The notes under the pieces were generated by a model. That model searched no databases, was not told where the DNA came from, and saw only the letters and a list, made by a program, of their open reading frames with translations. This document shows, in pieces, positions 1 through 5,857 of a stretch of DNA of 5,857 nt (position 1 is the stretch's first letter; every line of letters starts with the position of its first letter). Position numbers and translations under genes: made by a program. This DNA comes from an uncultured Porphyromonadaceae bacterium. Its GTDB lineage: Bacteria; Bacteroidota; Bacteroidia; Bacteroidales; Muribaculaceae. The stretch covers positions 1-5,857 of the forward strand of contig CAMWKC010000146.1 in NCBI GenBank assembly GCA_947174735.1. Direction: 5' to 3'.

Positions 1-289
1 CGTCATTCTCTTTTATCGCTTCGGCAAGATTCCGTACCGCTGTGGCATTGAGAAGTTCGGCAAACTCAGCGTCACTTTCGGCTTTATCCACATTTGTATA
101 AGCCGCACAGTTGACGATAACATTCACGTCATTTTCTTTCACCATTTTTCGGACAGCCTCCGCATCGGTAATGTCAAGTTCGGCAACATCGGTGAAGATA
201 TAATTATCTGGCGAACCCTCCGCTGCTTTCCGCATGGCAGTACCTAACTGGCCGTTGGCTCCGGTAACTAATATGTTCTTGTTTTCCAT
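1..289 (-). CDS. rfbD: dTDP-4-dehydrorhamnose reductase, N-terminal part (cut by left window edge)
   Basis: RfbD (RmlD) carries out the last step of dTDP-L-rhamnose synthesis in the cytoplasm, the NAD(P)H-dependent reduction of dTDP-4-dehydro-L-rhamnose. I translated the frame by hand from the ATG at 289 and it stays open to the window edge, giving 96 residues. The protein begins MENKNILVTGANGQLG. Its Rossmann glycine motif is G10-A-N-G13-Q-L-G16, followed by the RfbD-typical stretch VNCAAYTNVDKAE at about residues 59-71 and an Asn-rich turn near 81. RfbD proteins are usually about 290 residues, so roughly a third is visible; the YxxxK catalytic motif lies off the window. The start codon sits 22 bases inside the end of rfbC. 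The glycine motif is at the normal distance from this Met, which supports the start. Identification is firm. Confidence 0.95.
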   Translation of the reverse strand, partial: MENKNILVTGANGQLGTAMRKAAEGSPDNYIFTDVAELDITDAEAVRKMVKENDVNVIVNCAAYTNVDKAESDAEFAELLNATAVRNLAEAIKEND

Positions 290-846
290 GAATCGTCAAA
301 AAAAGGTGAATCAAATTCACTCAAAAGCGGATGTTTTTTATCCTTTTCCGAAAGTATCGCTTCCTCAAAGCTTATACCCCAGTCTATACCTAATGACGGG
401 TCAAGAATCGAGATACCTCCGTCCGCCTCCGGACAGTAATAATTATCGCACTTGTACTGAAAAACAGCTGTATCACTCAGCACGGCGAAACCGTGTGCAA
501 ATCCTCTCGGAATAAAGAACTGCCGGTGATTATGCTCCGTCAGCAGACAGCTGACATGCTGTCCGTACGTCGGTGAACCTTTACGTATATCCACAGCCAC
601 ATCAAGCACCGAGCCACGCACACACCTAACCAACTTAGCCTGCGCATGAGGCGGTCGCTGAAAATGCAGTCCGCGCATCACACCGCGTGATGAACACGAC
701 TCGTTATCCTGCACAAAATCAACACGCCCTATAAGCTCATCAAAGTTTTTCTTATTATAGCTCTCGAAGAAGTAACCACGTGCATCGGTAAACACACGCG
801 GTTCAAGGATAGCAACTCCTTCTATATCAGTTTTAATTACATTCAT
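268..846 (-). CDS. rfbC: dTDP-4-dehydrorhamnose 3,5-epimerase
   Basis: RfbC (RmlC) epimerises dTDP-4-dehydro-6-deoxy-D-glucose at C3 and C5, the third step toward dTDP-L-rhamnose. The 192-residue protein is full length for this cupin-fold family. Visible family signatures are DARGYFFESY (21-30), QDNESCSSRGVMRGLHFQ (46-63), FFIPRGFAHGF (110-120) and FQYKCDNYY (129-137). From known RmlC enzymes, His61 should be the catalytic base, paired with Asp169, and Tyr131 the likely acid. All three are present. The ATG at 846 is preceded by GAGGA three bases upstream, a fair ribosome-binding site for this group. The gene follows rfbA after 56 bases and overlaps rfbD by 22. The last residues after FDSPF (FDDSWKTRTY) look different from the Bacteroides homologues I remember, and the final six are encoded inside the overlap. 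Confidence 0.96.
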   Translation of the reverse strand: MNVIKTDIEGVAILEPRVFTDARGYFFESYNKKNFDELIGRVDFVQDNESCSSRGVMRGLHFQRPPHAQAKLVRCVRGSVLDVAVDIRKGSPTYGQHVSCLLTEHNHRQFFIPRGFAHGFAVLSDTAVFQYKCDNYYCPEADGGISILDPSLGIDWGISFEEAILSEKDKKHPLLSEFDSPFFDDSWKTRTY

Positions 847-855
847 AGTTCCTCA

Positions 856-875
856 GTAAGATTTTACCCTCTTAC
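856..875. repeat. Short inverted repeat between rfbA and rfbC
   Basis: The 6-base arms 856-861 (GTAAGA) and 870-875 (TCTTAC) are perfectly complementary around an 8-base loop, inside the 56-base gap between rfbA and rfbC. No T-run follows on the transcribed strand, so it does not look like a terminator. It could be a weak mRNA hairpin just upstream of the rfbC ribosome-binding site, or chance. Confidence 0.3.
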
Positions 876-902
876 AATCAGCTGTATTTTTACACACCCA
901 AC

Positions 903-1799
903 TCAATCGAATTTCTGAAGATTCTCCTCATCGGCAATTTTCATCAGATACTGTCCGTATTGGTTCTTCAGCATCGGACGTGCAAGCTCACGCAGCCGTT
1001 CAGCCGTTATCCACCCGTTGGTATAGGCAATACCTTCCAGACAGGCTATCTTCAATCCCTGTCGCTTCTCCAGAACCTCGACATATATCGAAGCCTCGGC
1101 TAATGAATCATGTGTGCCTGTATCAAGCCAAGCAAATCCTCGCGGAAGTGTCTGCACCTTTAGTTCACCGTCCTTAAGAAACTCCTGATTGACCGTTGTA
1201 ATCTCCAATTCTCCGCGTGCTGATGGCTTTATATGCTCAGCTACCTTTATTACCTTATTCGGATAGAAATAAAGGCCAACCACCGCATAATTACTCTTCG
1301 CATATTCTGGTTTCTCTTCTATTGACAGGCAATTGCCTTCTTTATCGAATTCAGCGACTCCATAACGCTCCGGATCATTAACCCAGTAACCGAATACAGT
1401 AGCCTTACCCTCCTTATCAGCAGTTCTTACCGCTTCCTTCAGTACCTCCGAGAAACCTGTACCATGAAATATATTATCACCTAACACTAAACACGCCGAA
1501 TCATCACCAATAAACTCCTTACCTATAATGAAAGCCTGTGCTAGTCCATCCGGACTTGGCTGTTCCGCATACGTCAGTCTTACACCGTAATCCGAACCGT
1601 CACCTAACAATCTCTGAAATGCCACCAAATCCTGTGGTGTCGAGATAATTAGTATATCTCTTATCCCAGCCAGCATCAGTGTCGAGATAGGATAATACAC
1701 CATAGGCTTGTCAAATACAGGAAGTAGCTGCTTACTAACCCCCTTGGTAATCGGATACAATCGAGTGCCGGATCCTCCGGCAAGCACTATTCCTTTCAT
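903..1799 (-). CDS. rfbA: Glucose-1-phosphate thymidylyltransferase
   Basis: RfbA (RmlA) joins glucose-1-phosphate and dTTP to make dTDP-glucose, the first and feedback-regulated step of the dTDP-rhamnose pathway. The protein has 298 residues from the ATG at 1799, close to the usual 290-300. Motifs, numbered from that Met, are the nucleotide-binding loop GGSGTRLYP (8-16), [12 protein letters not shown] with Lys23 (22-33), [12 protein letters not shown] (79-90), LGDNIF with the metal-binding Asp108 (106-111), IEEKP (160-164), RGELEIT (195-201) and [10 protein letters not shown] (224-233). The frame can be extended to a TTG at 1808, but MKGIVLAGG is the near-universal N-terminus of the family, so I chose the ATG. 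It begins 10 bases after the deacetylase stop and reads into the rfbC gap. It is the first G+C-richer gene after the AT-rich block upstream. Confidence 0.97.
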   Translation of the reverse strand: MKGIVLAGGSGTRLYPITKGVSKQLLPVFDKPMVYYPISTLMLAGIRDILIISTPQDLVAFQRLLGDGSDYGVRLTYAEQPSPDGLAQAFIIGKEFIGDDSACLVLGDNIFHGTGFSEVLKEAVRTADKEGKATVFGYWVNDPERYGVAEFDKEGNCLSIEEKPEYAKSNYAVVGLYFYPNKVIKVAEHIKPSARGELEITTVNQEFLKDGELKVQTLPRGFAWLDTGTHDSLAEASIYVEVLEKRQGLKIACLEGIAYTNGWITAERLRELARPMLKNQYGQYLMKIADEENLQKFD

Positions 1800-1809
1800 A
1801 AGGTTCAAA

Positions 1810-2661
1810 CTAAAGGTTAATAACTCTTGTATTATCCCAATCTATACGATTTATTGCCTCTCCTAAGTCAATAAATTTAAAATCTGTGAGGTACTGCCTT
1901 AATTTTTTCTCTGCTCCTCTCAGACCTACATAGGATTTAAATTTACGTGTTACAGAAAGACCCGGAACTATTGGTTGATCACTGTCAAGATCACGTGGAT
2001 GAATATAAGAAAGAAGATAATCTTTTTCTTGTTTAGTCCATCTTTTAATCATATTATAAGGAAAAAGTCTAAAATATCCTCCTCCCTGATAAACTATATG
2101 ATTACCCCACATCTCACGACAACTTATAGGGAACTCCTTTATCCGCTTACCATAAATATTAAGAATTGCAGGGGCAGCCTCACCATAAGACGGAAAACCA
2201 CCATGAGCATGATGCGCTGGAAATACCGAACAGTCTATCTCTATTCCTAAATCACATAATATCTCAAATGCCCAAGATTCACTCGGACGTATAGAAAATC
2301 CAGGTGCTCTAAAATATTTTACAGGTTTACCCGTAATATCCTGTAACAGCTTTACTGAGGAATCTACATCTTGCCGAAACTGGTTAGGAGTCTGTTGCCA
2401 CACAAGCTGATGATTCATAGTATGCGAACCAATCTCATATTTATCGGCTATACGTCTTACAACTTCTGGATAAGTTTTAGCTATCCAACCAATAACAAAA
2501 AATGTTGCTTTGGTATTTGTATCCTCAAGAATACGGAATATTCTATCTATATTCTCATAGATACGTACCTCATACTTTTTCCATTGCTCTTCAGATCGAG
2601 TAGATGAATTATCAAGAAGATGGAACCACTCTTCAACATCAAATGTAAGAATATTCATCAT
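1810..2661 (-). CDS. NodB-type polysaccharide deacetylase with DUF3473-like C-terminus
   Basis: This is a 283-residue carbohydrate esterase family 4 type enzyme, expected to remove N-acetyl (or O-acetyl) groups from a sugar using a bound metal. The NodB motifs are all visible: TFDVEEW (6-12, Asp8 with Glu10/Glu11), HTMNH (His80 and His84, metal ligands), RAPGF (118-122), DCS (143-145) and a late His in YIHPRDLD (His221). [10 protein letters not shown] (193-202), [10 protein letters not shown] (221-230) and the closing region [21 protein letters not shown] match the DUF3473-bearing deacetylases known from exosortase/EpsH-type exopolysaccharide loci (the TIGR03006-like group). There is no signal peptide or membrane segment, so it probably acts in the cytoplasm on a nucleotide- or lipid-linked glycan. 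The start ATG overlaps the stop of the GNAT gene as ATGA, implying coupled translation; a second ATG follows at once. The substrate cannot be read from the sequence. Confidence 0.88.
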   Translation of the reverse strand: MMNILTFDVEEWFHLLDNSSTRSEEQWKKYEVRIYENIDRIFRILEDTNTKATFFVIGWIAKTYPEVVRRIADKYEIGSHTMNHQLVWQQTPNQFRQDVDSSVKLLQDITGKPVKYFRAPGFSIRPSESWAFEILCDLGIEIDCSVFPAHHAHGGFPSYGEAAPAILNIYGKRIKEFPISCREMWGNHIVYQGGGYFRLFPYNMIKRWTKQEKDYLLSYIHPRDLDSDQPIVPGLSVTRKFKSYVGLRGAEKKLRQYLTDFKFIDLGEAINRIDWDNTRVINL

Positions 2662-3611
2662 AGTAAATCGTAATTTGATAAATTAAGCTCCCAATTGCTT
2701 ATCTCTAGGGAATCTTGACCGATTACGTTGCTATTGAGAATTTTACTTACAAAATGGAAATGTTTAGGTTCAAAGTATTTAGGTATAGTTAGCATAGAAA
2801 GAGGTCTAAACGGTAAATTACCTACATATATTATTGCCGGCGTTATATCCTTTTTTTCTTTATATATTTCCCTTACTGCAGTATCAAAATTTTTTTTGGT
2901 CATTGGCCATACATCTAATATAAAAGTCGCTGTATATCCCTTAAAATCAGCCTCCTTATAAATCCATTTTACTTTTCCATTATTTCTTACTTCGTAATTT
3001 CCCCCAAACCATTTATATCTGATAGCATCAAATGAACTCCTGTCTTTCCGATATTTGTACGTTCGAAGTTTCTGAGATCTACTTAAAAGTGCTAAATCTG
3101 TCAGTAGCTTTCCTATAATACGGGATAAAACATTTAAGAGTTTAAATTTAGGAAACAGCTGGCCTAAGTTAATAGGAAGAATATAAGTGGATAACCGTCC
3201 TACATCATTATAACCGAAACCCTTTACTTGTATTGGATAAGAACTATCATTAGGAAATCCTATACGAAGAACACACCCATCTTTTATGGCCAGTTTCTCA
3301 CATTCACTGAGTAATTTTCTGTATAGTCCTTTCCCTTGCCATAGAGGATGGATCATTGCATCGACACTAAGACAAAGAAGAAAAGACTCAGACTCTTTCA
3401 AATAAGTAAATGGAATATAAACATTATGCCCTATAACCCTTCCCTCCTCTATAGCAATAGCATGATAAGAATATCCTCTTGATGTATTTTCAAACTGTTT
3501 ATGGAATTCTTCCGATGTTCTAACTTTTCCAAATACCTCCGCAAACAAAGCATAAATATCATCAATCTCTTTTTCTGTAAGTTGATCAGTACGTTTGGCT
3601 ATAATCTCCAT
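2658..3611 (-). CDS. GNAT-like acyltransferase with long C-terminal extension
   Basis: The N-terminal half (about residues 1-145) looks like a GCN5-related N-acyltransferase, which moves an acyl group from acyl-CoA to an amine. The supporting signs are the beta-strand LCLSVDAMIHP (79-89) followed by the acyl-CoA pyrophosphate loop Q92-G-K-G-L-Y-R-K-L, then an alpha/beta segment ending in NDSSYPIQVKGFGY (121-134). Residues 146-317 are not a standard GNAT domain that I recognise. They could be a second, degenerate GNAT fold or a substrate domain, and they end in [11 protein letters not shown]. There is no signal peptide or membrane helix. The gene starts 43 bases after the DUF1972 glycosyltransferase and its stop overlaps the deacetylase start. 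That context suggests it acylates an amino sugar of the same glycan, but this is inference. An A8 run (coding strand) at 2890-2897 lies in codons 239-241; the frame is intact. Confidence 0.75.
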   Translation of the reverse strand: MEIIAKRTDQLTEKEIDDIYALFAEVFGKVRTSEEFHKQFENTSRGYSYHAIAIEEGRVIGHNVYIPFTYLKESESFLLCLSVDAMIHPLWQGKGLYRKLLSECEKLAIKDGCVLRIGFPNDSSYPIQVKGFGYNDVGRLSTYILPINLGQLFPKFKLLNVLSRIIGKLLTDLALLSRSQKLRTYKYRKDRSSFDAIRYKWFGGNYEVRNNGKVKWIYKEADFKGYTATFILDVWPMTKKNFDTAVREIYKEKKDITPAIIYVGNLPFRPLSMLTIPKYFEPKHFHFVSKILNSNVIGQDSLEISNWELNLSNYDLL

Positions 3612-3654
3612 CCTCTGTAGAGATAATCTAAAGTAAAATCTATATATTCAAAAC

Positions 3655-4746
3655 TTAGCGAAAAAGCCTTTCATAAAGATTAGCAATACGTCTCCATGTA
3701 TAGCGTCGTTTAGCAATTTCCAACATAGCCTCCCCTATTTGTTGTCTTGCTTCTGAAGCAGAAGATAAAATATTTACCTGTTCTATTAGTGACTTAATAT
3801 CTCTATCTTTAAAGTATCTAGCTTTATGCTCAGTTGTTTCACGGTTATATATTACTCCATTTGCTATTATTGGAAGACCGAGACTCATAGCCTCAGCCAA
3901 AGAAGGATTTGTTCCTCCAGCACTATGACCATGTATATACAATTTACAGTTACTACGCAGAAGATTTAGTTCAGTCTTTTCATATATAGGATCCAACAGC
4001 AACATATTAGGTAGAAGATTATACTTTTCCTTCATCTGACGGCCAAATTCACTCCGATTCCAGTTACCGACTAATACAAGTTTCTCATCAGGCATTTCAG
4101 CATAAGCCTGTAAAATAGTTTCAATATTGTTCTCAGGTTCTATACGAGCTACTTTAAAAGAATATGATTGTGGTGTCAGACCATACCTATCATATAGTTG
4201 CTTATTATCCTTGACAGAAACTGCATTATCACCTCCATATTCTATAAGCTCACTGTCTCTATGATATACTCGCTTCGCATAATCTTTAATTCCTTGATTA
4301 TCAGAAATACATAAATCTCCATATTTTGCTGCAAGTTTACGTGCTGTTCCTATTACTTTCTGAGTAAACGTACTAAACTTTGCCCGTTCATTATCCAAAC
4401 CATCAAGATTAAAAATTATTTTCTTTTTAGAAAAAAGTTTTATAAAAGGCAATATAAAACTTCCTACTGTACCTAATGAAAGGATAAGATCACAAGTAAA
4501 ATAAGCATGAATTAAGGATAAGGTATCATATATGGGAGCTTGTGTACCATTAGCATTAAAAGGAATATATTTTAGAATAGCTCCTTTATATTTTTTAGGT
4601 CGATTATTTTTATACACTTTGGTACTACAATAGACCTGATATTGTAATTCTGGATTCTGCTTATAGTCAAGTAGATTTTCTACAAGAGTTTCATAACCTC
4701 CGTAACAAGCCGGTACACCCACTGTACCAATAATTGCAACTTTCAT
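3655..4746 (-). CDS. DUF1972-type glycosyltransferase, candidate rhamnosyltransferase
   Basis: This is a full-length GT-B glycosyltransferase of 363 residues. The N-terminal MKVAIIGTVGVPACYGGYETLVENL (1-25) is the hallmark of the DUF1972 domain. NLDGLDNERAKF (113-124) is the second family signature. The C-terminal half is GT4-like, with VARIEPENNIETIL (199-212) and the donor-binding HGHSAGGTNPSLAEAM (272-287) carrying Glu285. Characterised DUF1972 proteins such as pneumococcal Cps2T/WchF transfer rhamnose from dTDP-rhamnose to a lipid-linked sugar. With rfbA, rfbC and rfbD in the same run, rhamnose is a reasonable donor here, but that is inferred from family and context. The protein lacks obvious transmembrane helices and probably acts at the cytoplasmic face of the inner membrane. 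The ATG at 4746 follows a very A/T-rich 52-base leader without a Shine-Dalgarno match. Base composition is strongly AT-rich. Confidence 0.9.
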   Translation of the reverse strand: MKVAIIGTVGVPACYGGYETLVENLLDYKQNPELQYQVYCSTKVYKNNRPKKYKGAILKYIPFNANGTQAPIYDTLSLIHAYFTCDLILSLGTVGSFILPFIKLFSKKKIIFNLDGLDNERAKFSTFTQKVIGTARKLAAKYGDLCISDNQGIKDYAKRVYHRDSELIEYGGDNAVSVKDNKQLYDRYGLTPQSYSFKVARIEPENNIETILQAYAEMPDEKLVLVGNWNRSEFGRQMKEKYNLLPNMLLLDPIYEKTELNLLRSNCKLYIHGHSAGGTNPSLAEAMSLGLPIIANGVIYNRETTEHKARYFKDRDIKSLIEQVNILSSASEARQQIGEAMLEIAKRRYTWRRIANLYERLFR

Positions 4747-4798
4747 TTATTAATAAAAGTATTTTTAAAATAATTAAATAAAGCTATTTCTAAAAATA

Positions 4799-5263
4799 TT
4801 AAATAGTAGAAATTTTTCTGATAAAACGTACTGGATTACCAGCCCATAATTCTCCAGCAGGAATATCACGATTGACTACACTACCAGCTCCAATTACCAC
4901 TCCATCACCAATATTTACTGGATTAACAATAAGAGTATTCATTCCAATAAAAACATTGTTGCCAATACAGACTTTACCCGCATAAAAACGTCGTTCTTTT
5001 GTGTTATAGAAATGACTTAAAATATGAGTACCGCTAGTTATAATACATCCGGTACCTATTTCGATAAGATTAGGATAAATACCATCAAATGATACATGTG
5101 AACCTATAAAACATTTCCCTTTTAATTTTATTCCGCCCCATTTTAACATTTTTAGACGTATAGAAGGTAAAGTCAATGATTGACTTGCTATTACTATACA
5201 CATTTTTGCAATTATACGTCGAAAATTATAAGGAGGTTGCGGAATATAACTTAATTCATTCAT
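4799..5263 (-). CDS. Left-handed beta-helix (hexapeptide repeat) O-acyltransferase
   Basis: This is a 154-residue member of the maltose/galactoside/serine acetyltransferase-like superfamily, expected to move an acetyl group from acetyl-CoA to a sugar hydroxyl as a trimer. Hexapeptide turns are visible at CFIGSHVSF (51-59), LIEIGTGCIITSGTHI (66-81), VCIGNNVFIGMNTLI (98-112) and VNIGDGVVIGAGSVV (116-130). They are followed by the classic closing segment NRDIPAGELWAGNPVRFIRKI (131-151). His80 and His84 in THILSHFY are candidates for the catalytic His. Residues 1-45 precede the helix and are not clearly a membrane anchor. The ATG at 5263 has AAGG five bases upstream. The gene lies between two glycosyltransferases, so it probably O-acetylates a residue of the same repeat unit. 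The acceptor is not predictable from sequence, and a serine- or sugar-nucleotide acetyltransferase role cannot be fully excluded. Confidence 0.87.
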   Translation of the reverse strand: MNELSYIPQPPYNFRRIIAKMCIVIASQSLTLPSIRLKMLKWGGIKLKGKCFIGSHVSFDGIYPNLIEIGTGCIITSGTHILSHFYNTKERRFYAGKVCIGNNVFIGMNTLIVNPVNIGDGVVIGAGSVVNRDIPAGELWAGNPVRFIRKISTI

Positions 5264-5380
5264 AAAAACCTTGATTAAGTATAAGATATAAGATAGTCCT
5301 TAAAATAAAGTATAATAATCTTTTATTCTAAAAGGTAAGTAAGCAAGTTAATTTAGCCATTTATTGTTAAATTTATATTT
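5264..5380. other. Largest intergenic gap, AT-rich, no recognisable signal
   Basis: This 117-base stretch separates the GT4 glycosyltransferase from the acyltransferase. I looked for the Bacteroidota promoter pattern (TTTG near -33 and TAnnTTTG near -7). The coding (minus) strand contains no TTTG at all here. There is no strong hairpin with a T-run, so no terminator is supported. The only repetition is a perfect 7-base tandem pair, ATAAGAT twice, at 5281-5294. Confidence 0.5.
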
Positions 5381-5857
5381 TTATTCATTAGAAAGCAAGG
5401 AGAAATATAAGTTATATAATCTTTGTGCTATTGAACTGATATCTAATCCTTTATCAATAATTTTAATACGTGTATTAACTTCTGACTTTGAAGTGAGTAC
5501 TTGGTGAACTAACTCGGCAAGTTCTTCTGCATTAAAAGTTTGAGCTACCTTACAATCGTCAACATCTGCAAATAAGTCAGATATATTACCTACTGGAGTA
5601 GCTACTACAGGAATATTGCATGCCATACATTCCTTTACAGCATTTGGAGAACCTTCTTCATCAGAAGTAAGAAGATAAAGTTCACATGCATTCATCCATA
5701 GAGGCACCTCTTCACGAGGAGTTTTAGTCATAACTAAAGTTTCAAGATCATTATAAAAATATTTTTCACTTAGAATTTTTATTACTTCGTCAAAACGATC
5801 TTTTCTTTTTTGGGTTCTCGCTTTAAAAGTATTGGAATCAACAAAAAGTATATAACG
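5381..5857 (-). CDS. GT4-type glycosyltransferase, C-terminal part (cut by right window edge)
   Basis: The reading frame is open from the window edge at 5857 to the stop at 5381, giving 158 visible residues (42 more than if the internal Met at 5731 were taken as the start). It begins RYILFVDSNTFKARTQKRKD, the first strand of the donor-binding half of a GT-B enzyme. It continues with REEVPLWMNACELYLLTSDEEGSPNAVKECMACNIPVVATPVGN. The E-x7-E motif of family GT4 is Glu68 and Glu76 of the visible part. This is the standard retaining-glycosyltransferase C-terminal domain using a nucleotide-sugar donor. The acceptor-binding N-terminal half lies outside the window, so sugar specificity cannot be judged. 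It is the most upstream visible gene of the run and shares the low G+C of its neighbours. Confidence 0.9.
   Translation of the reverse strand, partial: RYILFVDSNTFKARTQKRKDRFDEVIKILSEKYFYNDLETLVMTKTPREEVPLWMNACELYLLTSDEEGSPNAVKECMACNIPVVATPVGNISDLFADVDDCKVAQTFNAEELAELVHQVLTSKSEVNTRIKIIDKGLDISSIAQRLYNLYFSLLSNE

Noticed and set aside
234..515. Plus-strand open reading frame of 93 codons
   Set aside because: It lies opposite rfbC and rfbD, both clearly real, and its translation shows no recognisable domain.
980..1177. Plus-strand open reading frame of 65 codons opposite rfbA
   Set aside because: It is a shadow of the conserved rfbA sequence with no domain signature.
1800..1808. TTG start for rfbA, adding three residues (MNL) to the N-terminus
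   Set aside because: The ATG at 1799 gives the conserved MKGIVLAGG start found across the family, and TTG is a rare start codon.
1975..2961. Three plus-strand open reading frames (1975-2250, 2371-2607, 2728-2961)
   Set aside because: They lie antisense to the deacetylase and GNAT-like genes, have low-complexity translations, and the minus-strand genes carry clear motifs.
3612..3654. Possible promoter in the gap before the GNAT-like gene (TTTG followed by TACTTTAG on the coding strand)
   Set aside because: The spacer is about 12-13 bases instead of the roughly 19-23 expected, and the -7 element has a mismatch.
5281..5294. ATAAGAT tandem pair as a regulatory repeat
   Set aside because: Only two short copies in a very AT-rich gap, easily expected by chance.
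5381..5731. Complete 116-residue gene starting at the Met at 5731
   Set aside because: The same frame is open for 42 more codons to the window edge and encodes the expected first strand of a GT4 C-terminal domain, so the gene is cut by the window and is not short.

Overview
The window is a piece of a surface-polysaccharide (O-antigen, capsule or exopolysaccharide) biosynthesis locus. All eight genes lie on the minus strand, so transcription runs from the right edge to the left. The RfbA and RfbC sequences closely resemble those I know from Bacteroidales. Together with the AT-rich glycan genes and weak or absent Shine-Dalgarno sequences, this suggests a gut or oral Bacteroidota (Bacteroides, Parabacteroides or Prevotella type). 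The genus is not established from the sequence.

In transcription order the genes are: the C-terminal part of a GT4-type glycosyltransferase, cut by the right edge (5857-5381); a small left-handed beta-helix O-acyltransferase (5263-4799); a glycosyltransferase with the DUF1972 N-terminal domain, a candidate rhamnosyltransferase (4746-3655); a 317-residue GNAT-like acyltransferase (3611-2658); a NodB-type polysaccharide deacetylase with a DUF3473-like C-terminus (2661-1810); then rfbA (1799-903), rfbC (846-268) and the first third of rfbD (289 to the left edge). No gap between genes exceeds 117 bases, and two junctions overlap. This fits one long transcript that starts outside the window.

The genes form a coherent set. 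rfbA, rfbC and rfbD supply dTDP-L-rhamnose; rfbB is not visible and may lie just past the left edge. The two glycosyltransferases would build the repeat unit, with the DUF1972 enzyme a plausible consumer of dTDP-rhamnose. The beta-helix acyltransferase, the GNAT-like protein and the deacetylase would decorate or trim the sugars.

Base composition splits the window in two. The rfb block (about 1-1800) is clearly richer in G+C than the glycosyltransferase and modification block (about 1800-5857). This is the usual mosaic of a conserved sugar-nucleotide cassette beside an exchangeable, strain-variable segment. I found no RNA gene, insertion sequence, CRISPR array, convincing promoter or terminator. 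The window looks like an ordinary but variable glycan locus, not a new type of system. The most distinctive part is the translationally coupled GNAT and deacetylase pair.
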